64,000 bases of DNA from 9FT-COMBO-48-23 sp963754385 (lineage in GTDB: Bacteria > Chloroflexota > Dehalococcoidia > GIF9 > UBA5629). Below the pieces are notes generated by a model. It was not told the DNA's origin. It ran no database searches and worked only from the letters and a program-made list of their open reading frames with translations. The DNA lies in assembly GCA_963754385.1 (NCBI GenBank), contig CAVWGE010000001.1, forward strand, positions 62,001 through 126,000, in the 5' to 3' direction. Below are positions 1-8,684 of the stretch, in pieces. The position numbers and the translations under genes are program-made. The first letter of the stretch is position 1. Each line of letters opens with the position of its first letter.

Positions 1-527
1 CTATTCTGCATGATTTCATCTAATGCCTTTGCCTCTCCCAGAGATGGCCGGTAAGGTCGGTGGGAGGCCATAGATTCAATAACGTCAGCCACACACAGAA
101 TCCTGGCTTCTAAAATTATAGCCTCGCCGGAAATGCCTTTAGGATAACCGGAGCCATTTAACCTCTCATGGTGCTGCAGTACAGTTTCAGCCACCGGCCA
201 GGGGAAATCCAGATTTCGCAGTATATCATAAGCTACCTGAGGATGAGTTTTAACGATGCTGAACTCGTCGGCACTTAACTTGCCTGGTTTACTGAGAATG
301 TCGCCGGGCACAGCTATTTTACCGATGTCATGGACTTCACCTGTTATGCGGATACCGCAAATCTGCTCGTCGGAAAGGTTCATCTCCCTGGCGATAGCAC
401 AGGCAAGCTGAGCTACTCGGCGCTGGTGACCAGCAGTATAAGGGTCCCTCTTTTCATGTAAGGCAGCGATAGCCTCGACTGTTCTGTTAATTACCTTCAG
501 TAGACCTTCGAGTTTTTGTTCACTCAA
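1..527 (-). CDS. HD-GYP domain phosphodiesterase, C-terminus cut by window edge
   Basis: The first 175 codons of a stand-alone HD-GYP protein, a family that hydrolyses cyclic di-GMP or related signals. Metal-binding motifs seen are HD at residues 66-67 (VHDIGK), HHE at 119-121 and GYP at 127-129, followed by DVIESMASHRPYRP. The start is TTG at 527, chosen because AGGAGG lies nine bases upstream and an in-frame TAG lies just before that; no ATG is available. No sensor or receiver domain precedes the catalytic domain, which begins almost at once. The 3' end runs off the window. Family assignment is firm; the substrate is inferred from the family. Confidence 0.85.
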   Translation of the reverse strand, partial: MSEQKLEGLLKVINRTVEAIAALHEKRDPYTAGHQRRVAQLACAIAREMNLSDEQICGIRITGEVHDIGKIAVPGDILSKPGKLSADEFSIVKTHPQVAYDILRNLDFPWPVAETVLQHHERLNGSGYPKGISGEAIILEARILCVADVIESMASHRPYRPSLGEAKALDEIMQN

Positions 528-711
528 GATTTTTCGCCTCCTTGAGGACACGTTCTAAAGCACGTTGAAAGCGGCATTAGACTCATATCGTTATATATGA
601 GGGACACAGGCTTTTCGTTGGCAGGCTGGGAACATGGTGGGAACATGTGGAGAGTGCATTTCTAGATAATAAACGTCGGAGATGGGCAAAAGGTTTATTA
701 TAAGAGCATGT

Positions 712-1041
712 TTAGCTATGCAGAATTTTGATAAGCTCCTCAGCCACAACGGAGGGAAGGTGGGCTTCCGGTACATGCCTGCCGTTTATGGACTCGCCGG
801 CTGTTAAGAGGCTTTTACCGGCTCTAGCCCTGACCTCAGCCTTGTTGCCACAGGCACGCGGGCAGCCACACAGAATAACCACCACGTCGATGCCATCTTC
901 AGGCAGAGGTACAAGCTGGAAGTCACCACGTTCCTCAGCTACTTTGGTCAAGTGACGAGCTATCCTGGTCAATTCCACATAGGGATTGCAGGAGCCGCAA
1001 TATTTCAGCGCTACTTTAACCTGGCGACTATTTTTCGACAC
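712..1041 (-). CDS. Small cysteine-rich protein paired with 4-hydroxybutyryl-CoA dehydratase
   Basis: A 109-residue protein of unknown function. It has an N-terminal KYCGSCNPY motif (CxxC) and a central CGCPRACG motif, five cysteines in all, in a small alpha/beta-looking protein without signal peptide or membrane segment. Such spacing suits an iron-sulfur cluster or zinc, or thiol chemistry. The start is GTG at 1041 with no clear ribosome site, six bases after the dehydratase stop, so translation is probably coupled to that gene. The pairing suggests a role in cluster assembly, electron supply or protection of the oxygen-sensitive dehydratase. This is inference from context only. Confidence 0.7.
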   Translation of the reverse strand: MSKNSRQVKVALKYCGSCNPYVELTRIARHLTKVAEERGDFQLVPLPEDGIDVVVILCGCPRACGNKAEVRARAGKSLLTAGESINGRHVPEAHLPSVVAEELIKILHS

Positions 1042-1046
1042 TTCTG

Positions 1047-2507
1047 TTAGCAGACAAAGAGAGGCTGTTCACCGATTTTGGCCAGCTTCTCTGCCAGCCG
1101 CTTTTTGTGCTCGAGATTGGCCCGCCGCTCAATCATAATTCTCTGCGCCTGTGGTGAGCCGGCACCATGCATGGACTCGACCAGTGCAGTACCGCAAGTC
1201 GTTGCCTCAAGAAGGCGAATCAGCCGCATCCTGGTCTCGGTAGGTACATCGGCAACGCCCTTCATGTATTTATCCACATATTTACCGACCCTTGGGTCTT
1301 TCCAATCCATCTCCGAGGGCGCGGTGGCTAATATGCCGCCGGCGATGTCCTGGGCTAGCCTGGCGATTTCATAGACATGGCGGGTAACGTTTAGTTTGGT
1401 AACATTAGCCAGCAGTGGGTCAGCCATGTATGAGCCGGCAGGTAAAGCATAACCCTGGCAGGAACAGGCTATGGAGCAGCAGTAAAGGGTCTCTGTCAGG
1501 TGAACCATCTCCACCAGCTTGTCCCTGATGTGTGAAGCCCGGTCAGTTCCCTGGGCTTGTGCCAGCGCGTAACTGGCGCCAATGAGAGTATCAGCCAGGC
1601 CGGTCTTGCAGCCACCGTAATTCTGGCGGTGAGCGGTGGCAAACCTCTCCACCAATTCGTAAGCAAACTCGTATTCCCCGCACATGAAGACGTGCTCCCA
1701 GGGAACGAAGGTCTTGTCGAAGATAATCAGTGCCTCGCCACCAACTATGCCGTAGTCCACATTGCCCTGGTCAAGAAAGCAGTCGCACTTTCGCGCATCG
1801 TTGGTCTGCCTTCCGAAGATGTGTATTACCCCGGGTGCATCAACAGGCACGTAGAAGCAGACTGCATAGTCGGCGTCCTCCGCTTTCATGGCAGCCGTAG
1901 GCATCACCAGGTGCCCATGTGAATTAACGGCTCCGGTAATGTGGGCTTTGGCGCCGCTGACCACGATGCCGTCCTTCTTCTTTTCCACCACGTGCACATA
2001 GAGGTCGGGGTCTTTCTGCTTGCTTGGTGACAGACGGCGGTCACCTTTTACGTCGGTCATAGCCCCTGAAATCATAAGGTCTTTTGATTGCACTTCCTTA
2101 AGAAAGTTGACCAACCGCTTGTGATAGTCAGTGCCCATTTTCTGGTCTATTTCATAGGTAATAGAATAGACCGAATTGAGTCCATCGTGACCAACGCATC
2201 GCTGAAAGCAGCTTCCTGTCTGCTGACCAAGGGCGCGCATCATCTTGACCTTTTTCACCAGGTCATCGTGGCTGTGATGTATGTGCGTGTAGCGGTTGAT
2301 TTTTTCACCTGTAAGATGTGAAGTAGTCGATAATAACTCCTCGAATTCCGGTGCCAACGCCATATCATAAGTGAGCGCTGCGGCATTAACATGAGGCACG
2401 AAGGCAGGATGGTCAACCACGCTCTCAATCTTCTCACCCAGATAGTAGATTTCGGGCTTTAGCCTCCTTAAGCTTTCCCGATATTGCTTTCCCGTCATCA
2501 TACTCAT
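1047..2507 (-). CDS. abfD: 4-hydroxybutyryl-CoA dehydratase / vinylacetyl-CoA isomerase
   Basis: A 486-residue flavin and [4Fe-4S] enzyme that dehydrates 4-hydroxybutyryl-CoA to crotonyl-CoA. It works in 4-aminobutyrate and succinate fermentation and in some carbon-fixation cycles. The four cluster ligands known from the clostridial enzyme (Cys99, Cys103, His292, Cys299) are all present one position later: C100 and C104 in GSCFQRC, H293 and C300 in AHRQNYGGC. Length is normal for the family. The start at 2507 is preceded by GGAGGTGA. It is first in a two-gene unit with the cysteine-rich protein. The acyl-CoA dehydrogenases at 6.2-8.5 kb could act on neighbouring CoA intermediates. HpaB-type hydroxylases are the related alternative, but the complete ligand set argues against that. 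Confidence 0.93.
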   Translation of the reverse strand: MSMMTGKQYRESLRRLKPEIYYLGEKIESVVDHPAFVPHVNAAALTYDMALAPEFEELLSTTSHLTGEKINRYTHIHHSHDDLVKKVKMMRALGQQTGSCFQRCVGHDGLNSVYSITYEIDQKMGTDYHKRLVNFLKEVQSKDLMISGAMTDVKGDRRLSPSKQKDPDLYVHVVEKKKDGIVVSGAKAHITGAVNSHGHLVMPTAAMKAEDADYAVCFYVPVDAPGVIHIFGRQTNDARKCDCFLDQGNVDYGIVGGEALIIFDKTFVPWEHVFMCGEYEFAYELVERFATAHRQNYGGCKTGLADTLIGASYALAQAQGTDRASHIRDKLVEMVHLTETLYCCSIACSCQGYALPAGSYMADPLLANVTKLNVTRHVYEIARLAQDIAGGILATAPSEMDWKDPRVGKYVDKYMKGVADVPTETRMRLIRLLEATTCGTALVESMHGAGSPQAQRIMIERRANLEHKKRLAEKLAKIGEQPLFVC

Positions 2508-2713
2508 GCGTCACCTCCAGAAGTTCTATTTAGCCACGTTCCTTACTAAATCAATATGTGTAATATCATACTATAGGTGTATGTCCCTACGCCAGAAAGC
2601 ATTAATGAATCGCCCAGACGAGATTTGTGGAGAAAGAGCGATATTATTTACCCCTTGTAAAATCAGGCTCAATACCGATACAATGTGACATTAAGATATT
2701 GAGGGAAAGAGCC

Positions 2714-5002
2714 GTGGAAATATATCGTGATGCCTCACAGACAATAGATGCTAGAGTCAAAGACCTAATTTCCAAGATGACGCTTGATGAGAAGGTAGCA
2801 CAGCTCGGTGGTGTCTGGAGTTATGAAGTATTAGAAGCCGGGAGATTCTCTCTAAAGATGGCAGAAGCGCTAATCGGAAATGGCATCGGCCAGATATGCA
2901 GACCCGGAGTAGCTACTGGTTTCCCTCCTAAAGACATGGCGGAGCTATTAAATGGTATTCAGAAGTTTCTGGTGGAAAATACCAGACTGGGCATACCGGC
3001 ACTGGTCCACGAGGAGTGTCTGAATGGCTTTATGGCCAAAAATGCCACCATCTTCCCTCAGATCATAGGTATGGCCAGCACCTGGGAACCGGAACTGGTG
3101 GATAAGATGACCCGGGTAACAAGGGCACAGATGATGGCTGTAGGCGTGCGCCAGGGGCTTTCACCTGTTTTAGACGTGGTCAGAGACCCAAGATGGGGAA
3201 GAGTCGAAGAGACCTATGGTGAGGACACTTACCTCGTCGCCACCATGGGAACGGCATTTGTAAAAGGGCTGCAAGGCGAAGACATAAAACAAGGCATTGT
3301 AGCTACGTTAAAACACTTCGTCGGTTATGGCAAACCGGAGGGCGGGCTTAACTGGGCGCCTGCTGATATACCGCCCAGGATGCTCAGGGAAGTCTATCTA
3401 TATCCATTTAAGAAAGCCATCAAAGAGGGTGGGGCATTGTCCGTGATGAACGCCTACCACGAGATAGATGGCATTCCGTGCGGTGCTTCTACGGAACTGC
3501 TTACGGATATACTGCGTAATGAATGGGGATTCGGGGGGATTGTTGTTGCCGACTACTATGCTGTTGACAATTTGTGGAGTTATCACCGGATAGCTCCTGA
3601 TAAGGCAAATGCGGCTAGGCTGGCTCTTACAGCCGGTATTGATATTGAGCTTCCCAATCATGACTGCTATGCCCAACCTTTAAAAGGGCAAATTGAAAAA
3701 GGTCTGGTGTCGAAGAAATTGATTGAGCGGGCTGTTTCTAGGGTACTGAGACTTAAGTTCATGCTGGGTCTATTTGAAAATCCTTACGTTAAGGCAGAAG
3801 AGGCAGCAAAGGTTTTTGACCTGCCGGAGCACCGTAAACTCGCCCTCGAGACTGCCCGGAAATCAATAGTCCTGTTGAAGAACAAGGATAATATTCTGCC
3901 ACTAAATAGGAATATTAAGACCATCGCCATTATAGGTCCGAATGCTGATGTTCAAAGGAATCTACTGGGTGACTATACTTATCCCGCCCATATTGAGGTA
4001 GTAATAATGGCGGCAGAGGCAGCAGGTGCTCAATTGCCGGCTCCAGATGAGCGTGCAGACCACGTTACTGTTCCTGTAGTCACCGTACTGGAGGGGATTA
4101 AGGCCAAGGTTGATAAGGGCACCAGTATACTGTATGCGGCTGGCTGTGAGTATAATACCACTTCCAAAGATGGTTTCTCTGAAGCAGTTAAAGCTGCACA
4201 GACAGCTGACGCAGCCATCCTGGTAGTGGGAGGAAAATCCGGTCTGACACCGGATTGTACTTGTGGGGAAATGAGAGACAGCGCTGAACTCCGCCTTCCG
4301 GGTGTTCAGGATGACCTCGTTAGAGCTATTTATGAAACGGGGACTCCCGTGGTACTCATTCTCGTGGACGGTAGACCGCTCGCTCTGGGGTGGATTATAG
4401 AAAAGATACCGGCTATTATCGAAGCCTGGCTCCCCGGGGAGGAAGGTGGCAACGCCGTTGCCGATGTTCTTTTTGGTGACTACAACCCTGGAGGCAAACT
4501 CCCCATATCATTCCCGGCAAAGGTAGGCCAGATACCGGTGTATTATGGACATAAGCCGTCAGGTAGCAAGTCCCAGTTCTGGGGGGATTACGTTGATGCC
4601 AGCACCAGTCCGGCTTTTGAATTCGGCTACGGTCTCAGCTATACCACCTTCAACTTCAGCAACCTGCGGATAGAGCCAAATCGGGTTCGGCTAACCGGCA
4701 AAACCTCTATAATTGTCGACGTCGAGAATACCGGAAACAGAGCCGGCGAAGAAGTAGTCCAGCTCTATATCAACGACGTGGTTGCCAGCATTACCAGACC
4801 GGTGAAAGAATTGAAAGGTTTCAAACGAATTGCGCTGGAGCCTGCTGAAACCAGGACAGTGAAATTCGAATTGTCAGCAGAAGCTCTCGGCTTCTATGAC
4901 AAGGATATGGAGTTCACCGTCGAGCCCGGTGTTTTCAAAGTAATGGTGGGACGCTCTTCCAAAGATATCATCCTTGAGGGCGAGTTCGAAGTAATAGCCT
5001 GA
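2714..5002 (+). CDS. Glycoside hydrolase family 3, beta-glucosidase-like
   Basis: A cytoplasmic GH3 enzyme of about 762 residues, expected to remove terminal beta-linked sugars from oligosaccharides. N-terminal TIM barrel: RWGRVEETYGED, KHFVGYG and the nucleophile aspartate near residue 280 in IVVADYYAVDN. Then the alpha/beta sandwich domain and a C-terminal fibronectin-III-like domain (EEVVQLYINDV, RPVKELKGFKR). No signal peptide is visible. The reading frame is open back to a GTG at 2627, but GTG at 2714 is preferred. It has GAGGG eight bases upstream, and family homology (YRDASQTIDARVKDLISKM) begins there. It stands alone, without transporters or other sugar genes. The exact sugar cannot be read from sequence. 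Confidence 0.88.
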   Translation: MEIYRDASQTIDARVKDLISKMTLDEKVAQLGGVWSYEVLEAGRFSLKMAEALIGNGIGQICRPGVATGFPPKDMAELLNGIQKFLVENTRLGIPALVHEECLNGFMAKNATIFPQIIGMASTWEPELVDKMTRVTRAQMMAVGVRQGLSPVLDVVRDPRWGRVEETYGEDTYLVATMGTAFVKGLQGEDIKQGIVATLKHFVGYGKPEGGLNWAPADIPPRMLREVYLYPFKKAIKEGGALSVMNAYHEIDGIPCGASTELLTDILRNEWGFGGIVVADYYAVDNLWSYHRIAPDKANAARLALTAGIDIELPNHDCYAQPLKGQIEKGLVSKKLIERAVSRVLRLKFMLGLFENPYVKAEEAAKVFDLPEHRKLALETARKSIVLLKNKDNILPLNRNIKTIAIIGPNADVQRNLLGDYTYPAHIEVVIMAAEAAGAQLPAPDERADHVTVPVVTVLEGIKAKVDKGTSILYAAGCEYNTTSKDGFSEAVKAAQTADAAILVVGGKSGLTPDCTCGEMRDSAELRLPGVQDDLVRAIYETGTPVVLILVDGRPLALGWIIEKIPAIIEAWLPGEEGGNAVADVLFGDYNPGGKLPISFPAKVGQIPVYYGHKPSGSKSQFWGDYVDASTSPAFEFGYGLSYTTFNFSNLRIEPNRVRLTGKTSIIVDVENTGNRAGEEVVQLYINDVVASITRPVKELKGFKRIALEPAETRTVKFELSAEALGFYDKDMEFTVEPGVFKVMVGRSSKDIILEGEFEVIA

Positions 5003-5167
5003 GGGGACTTTCCTTGAAGTTAAGGGGCTATAGTCTTCGCTTCGCTCATAATGACGTTAGGACCATTGCTACACTCTCAAACAGAACTTGATTTGCAAAG
5101 CTGGTTGTCGTAGACTACTTTAAATATGCACAATCCTTTCAAGATTGGAGGCTAAGTAATAACAGGC

Positions 5168-6136
5168 ATGCGAGCTAGAATTAAAAACTCAGATGAACTT
5201 TCGGTAGCTACGAAAGACAGGAAATTCAGTCTATTTGACGCTATCGGCAATACTCCACTGGTAGAACTAAGGAATCTAAATGGGAATCCGAGGGTAAAAA
5301 TTCTGGGTAAACTCGAGGGCAACAATCCGGGAGGTTCGGTCAAAGACCGGCCTGCCTATTATATGATAATCAAGGCTGAGGAATCAGGCAAGCTCACCAA
5401 AGACAAGACGATTGTTGAGCCGACCTCGGGAAACATGGGAATTGCACTGGCTATGATAGGAGCTGCCAAGGGATACCGTGTCAAACTATATATGCCGGAA
5501 TGCGTTAGCACAGAGAGACAGCGTACTCTGGCGGCACTGGGTGCCGAAGTAATCCTCACTCCTGCGGGAGAAGGCACTGACGGCGCTATCATGGCGGCAC
5601 GACAGCTCGCCAGCGAAGACCCCGGAAATTGCTGCTATATGCCCAATCAATTCGACAATGAGAGCAATGTTTTGGCTCATTACGAGACAACCGGTCCTGA
5701 GGTCTTTTCTCAGACTAAAGGGGAAGTCGATGTATTTGTTGCCGGCATGGGGACTACAGGAACATTGATGGGAGTTGGAAAATACCTAAAAGAGAAAAAG
5801 CCGGGCGTGAGGATAGTCGGTGTAGAGCCTACAGTGGGGCACACGATACAGGGACTTAAGAATATGAGTGAATCCATAGTTCCCAAAATCTACCGTCCGG
5901 ATATGTTTGATGAAAAGGTTATCATTGAGGACGAAGAAGCATTCGGAATGACCAGACTACTCGCAACCAAAGAGGGGCTCTTCGTCGGCATGTCAAGCGG
6001 AGCCGCAGTAGCCGGGGCTTTGCGAATAGCAAAAAACCTGAACTCGGGCATTATTGTGGTGATATTGCCTGACCGGGGAGACCGCTACCTGAGCACAACG
6101 CTGTTCCGGTCGTTCTGCGCCAAATGCCCCCCCTAA
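5168..6136 (+). CDS. Cysteine synthase, PLP-dependent (CysK/CysM type)
   Basis: A 322-residue fold-type II PLP enzyme that replaces the acetyl or phospho group of an activated serine with sulfide or another sulfur donor to make cysteine. The Schiff-base lysine lies in NPGGSVKDRPA, the substrate loop is PTSGNMG, and the phosphate-binding loop is GMGTTGTLMGVG. The PDRGDRYLSTTLF ending is typical. The protein ends in CAKCPP, an added CxxC not needed by the fold. The start is ATG at 5168; a GGAGG at 5147-5151 is too distant to be a strong ribosome site. It stands alone. Which sulfur acceptor it uses (O-acetylserine, O-phosphoserine or cystathionine-type) cannot be settled. Confidence 0.88.
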   Translation: MRARIKNSDELSVATKDRKFSLFDAIGNTPLVELRNLNGNPRVKILGKLEGNNPGGSVKDRPAYYMIIKAEESGKLTKDKTIVEPTSGNMGIALAMIGAAKGYRVKLYMPECVSTERQRTLAALGAEVILTPAGEGTDGAIMAARQLASEDPGNCCYMPNQFDNESNVLAHYETTGPEVFSQTKGEVDVFVAGMGTTGTLMGVGKYLKEKKPGVRIVGVEPTVGHTIQGLKNMSESIVPKIYRPDMFDEKVIIEDEEAFGMTRLLATKEGLFVGMSSGAAVAGALRIAKNLNSGIIVVILPDRGDRYLSTTLFRSFCAKCPP

Positions 6137-6188
6137 ACCACTGTCAACCGACGAGTGTAGCAGCGAGCCTGTATTAGTGCAGCGACGT

Positions 6189-7385
6189 TTACTTAAGCTG
6201 CTCTCGTGAATAGTCGAGGATTCGTCGTGCTACTACAAGCATGTTAATCTGGCCGGTGCCTTCGAAGATATCATTTATCTTGGCATCACGCATCCACTTC
6301 TCCAGTAGATATTTCCTGGAGTAGCCCAGCGGCCCCATAAGCTCAACCGCCTTCTGGGTTATTTTGGTGACGGCAAGTCCGGCTTTCGCTTTGGCCATTG
6401 ACGCTTCAAGGTTATTAGGCAAAAACTGTCCCATCATCCATAATGAACGCAACGTCAGCAGTTTAGCCGCCTTGTAATTGGCTTCCATATCCATAACATC
6501 CCGCTCCAGAGTGCTGAGCTTCTGCCGCGGCAAGCCATAGCGAATTTCTATGCCTTCCTTCTCCAGTGTTTCCTTGATGAAATCCAGCGCAGCCCGTCCC
6601 ACACCCAAAGCCATGGCAGCAACAATGGGTCGCGTGGCATCGAAGGTAGCCATCGCCTTCTTAAAGCCGGCGGTTCCGGTCTTATCTATTTTCCTAACTT
6701 CAGGGCTGCCCAGTATGTTTTCAAAGGGAATGCGGCAATTATCGAAAACTATGGTAGCCGTATCACTAGCCCTGATTCCCAGCTTTTTCTCTAGCTTCTC
6801 CACTTTTGCTCCCGGAGTTCCAGCCGGCACCACAAATGACTTCATACCTGCACGTCCTGCTGATTTGTCCACGGTGGCCCAGACTACCACCAGACTTCCC
6901 GGTCCTTCCATAGCTCTTTTCCCCCAGGTTATGAATATCTTCTCGCCGTTGAGCACCCATTCGTCGCCATCGCGTACTGCGGTGGTGGTTATAGCGGAAG
7001 TGTCCGAGCCGCAACCGGTTTCTGTCATCGCCATAGCACCCCATTTCGGCCCACCCTCGTTGTAGGTGCCCAGAAAACGTTGTATCTGCTCTTGTGTCCC
7101 GGTGGCGAAAATAGCCGCACCTCCCAACCCCGGAGTCGGAACACACAGATAAAAGCCGGCATCGCCCCAGCAGGCTTCCTCCACCCTTAATGCTGCAGTC
7201 AGGTCTAAACCCGCGAATAAACTGCCTTCTGCTCTTTTCTCCCACAGCTTGTCAATGACTTCCTGCGGGCTCTCATGCTCATGTTCGTCATAGTAGCGAC
7301 TTATAGGGCGAAATAGCGCTTGGGCAACTTTGTGTGCTGTTTCAACTGCTTCTTTTTGTTCCGGTGTAAGTTCAAAATCTATCAT
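6189..7385 (-). CDS. Acyl-CoA dehydrogenase, complete active site
   Basis: A 398-residue FAD flavoprotein that introduces the alpha-beta double bond into an acyl-CoA and passes electrons to an electron-transfer flavoprotein. Seen: MTETGCGSDTSAI (flavin/substrate region), WVLNGEKIFITWG, and the C-terminal MRDAKINDIFEGTGQI, whose glutamate is the catalytic base of the family. The start at 7385 follows a strong AAGGAGG site. It lies 14 bases after the stop of the second acyl-CoA dehydrogenase, so the two are one operon. Chain length and substrate are unknown. A subunit of a heteromeric dehydrogenase is possible given its partner. Confidence 0.9.
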   Translation of the reverse strand: MIDFELTPEQKEAVETAHKVAQALFRPISRYYDEHEHESPQEVIDKLWEKRAEGSLFAGLDLTAALRVEEACWGDAGFYLCVPTPGLGGAAIFATGTQEQIQRFLGTYNEGGPKWGAMAMTETGCGSDTSAITTTAVRDGDEWVLNGEKIFITWGKRAMEGPGSLVVVWATVDKSAGRAGMKSFVVPAGTPGAKVEKLEKKLGIRASDTATIVFDNCRIPFENILGSPEVRKIDKTGTAGFKKAMATFDATRPIVAAMALGVGRAALDFIKETLEKEGIEIRYGLPRQKLSTLERDVMDMEANYKAAKLLTLRSLWMMGQFLPNNLEASMAKAKAGLAVTKITQKAVELMGPLGYSRKYLLEKWMRDAKINDIFEGTGQINMLVVARRILDYSREQLK

Positions 7386-7399
7386 TACCTTGCCTCCTT

Positions 7400-8494
7400 C
7401 TATACGATAGCCATGCCATCAAAAGTGGCAAAGCCTCGACCGTTCCTGAGCCACAGCTCGACCGGGTGGTCTCGAACATAACCGTGTCCACCCAGTATCT
7501 GCACGGCGCGGTCGGTCACCATTAAAACCATGTCGTCAGCATACATTTTTACTACTGAAGCCTCTTTGCATGTCTCTTCATTTCGGTCCAATTTCCAGGC
7601 AGCCTCCCAGACCATCAACCTGGTGGCATCGATTTCAATTGCCATCTCTGCCAGCATGAAGGCGATAGTCTGTCGAGCCGCAATTGGCTCGCCGAAGGCA
7701 ACACGTTCCTTGGCATAGTCCCTTGAATACTCAAAGGCAGCTCTGGCTACTCCCACAGCCATCGCCGAGAGTGCTACCTGTGAGCAATTCATAATACGCA
7801 CAAAATCACATCCCTTTTCGCCACCCAGCCGATTCTCCTTAGGTACACGGCAGTTCTTCAGGCTGAGCTCGTAGGTGGCTAGAGCTTTTATTCCCATGTT
7901 CTTCTCTCGTTCGCCCATCTCCAGCCCCTTTGTGCCTTTTTCGATGATGAAGCCCTGGGTGCTGCCTTTTTCAGCCGCATAGACCAGCAAGAGGTCGGCA
8001 TTCGCAGCCAGAGGCACGTAGCATTTCTCACCGTTAAGCACGTAGCTATCGCCGTCAGGTCGAGCAGTGGTTGAAAGAGAGTAGGGGTCGAAACCGAAGC
8101 GTGGCTCGATGAGGGCGGCGGTAGCGGTTCTGTACCTCTCGTCGCTGAAAGCCGGCAGGTATTTCTTCTTCTGCTCCTCAGTGCCCATCTCGAGAATAGG
8201 ACAAACCACCAGAGCGGGACAGAGGATGTGCATAGCCATCGACAGGTCGCCCCAAGCCAGTTCCTCAGCGATGAGCCCACCGGTGATTGCTGAGTGCTCG
8301 CCGCCAAGTCCTCCGTACTTCTCAGGTATGCTGGTGGAGACAAGTCCCAGCTTCCAGGCGGTATTGATTACGGAGGCAGGAATCTCACCGCTTTCGTCGC
8401 ACTCCCTGTATACTTTCCTCATCTCGTCGTTGGCAAACTGGTTCACCATCTTCACGATCATTTGCTGTTCTTCACTCGGACTAAACGAGAGCAT
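7400..8494 (-). CDS. Acyl-CoA dehydrogenase paralogue, atypical active-site end
   Basis: A 364-residue acyl-CoA dehydrogenase family protein, first gene of a two-gene operon, with AAGGAG before the start at 8494. N-terminal and middle domains are normal (YVLNGEKCYVPLAAN, GGHGYVRDHPVELWLRNGR). The segment that should carry the catalytic glutamate reads FATFDGMAIV and the protein then ends. Aligned with its neighbour (INDIFEGTGQI), the glutamate is aspartate and the last helix is missing, making it about 25 residues short. It may be a non-catalytic or structural subunit paired with the downstream enzyme, or may use another base. Family membership is certain; activity is not. Confidence 0.88.
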   Translation of the reverse strand: MLSFSPSEEQQMIVKMVNQFANDEMRKVYRECDESGEIPASVINTAWKLGLVSTSIPEKYGGLGGEHSAITGGLIAEELAWGDLSMAMHILCPALVVCPILEMGTEEQKKKYLPAFSDERYRTATAALIEPRFGFDPYSLSTTARPDGDSYVLNGEKCYVPLAANADLLLVYAAEKGSTQGFIIEKGTKGLEMGEREKNMGIKALATYELSLKNCRVPKENRLGGEKGCDFVRIMNCSQVALSAMAVGVARAAFEYSRDYAKERVAFGEPIAARQTIAFMLAEMAIEIDATRLMVWEAAWKLDRNEETCKEASVVKMYADDMVLMVTDRAVQILGGHGYVRDHPVELWLRNGRGFATFDGMAIV

Positions 8495-8647
8495 ATCTCA
8501 ACTCCTTTCAGAATATACGTAGTTTCAACACATCCCCAAACGAGAAATGTAACACCACAAGAACCTTCCGTCAAGGATAAAAATACCTGCGAGGAATTGC
8601 CGGTAGGTTGATTTAATTATATCAGTAATTTCAGATAAGACAATACT

Positions 8648-8676
8648 TTGCTTAACTCGTCTGCTTCTGTTATCAT
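8648..8676 (+). promoter_or_regulatory. Sigma-70-type promoter, leaderless, for the MBL nuclease
   Basis: TTGCTT, a 17-base spacer and TATCAT. The ATG at 8685 lies eight bases after the -10 box, so transcription should begin at or next to the start codon. No Shine-Dalgarno sequence precedes the ATG. Confidence 0.6.
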
Positions 8677-8684
8677 CTCAAAAC

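Noticed and set aside
1557..1922. Long open frames opposite abfD, atpD, icd, proB and other genes
   Set aside because: They are antisense shadows of well-supported genes, with no ribosome sites or recognisable motifs.
2627..2713. GTG 2627 as the GH3 start
   Set aside because: It has no ribosome site. GTG 2714 has GAGGG at good spacing and matches where family homology begins.
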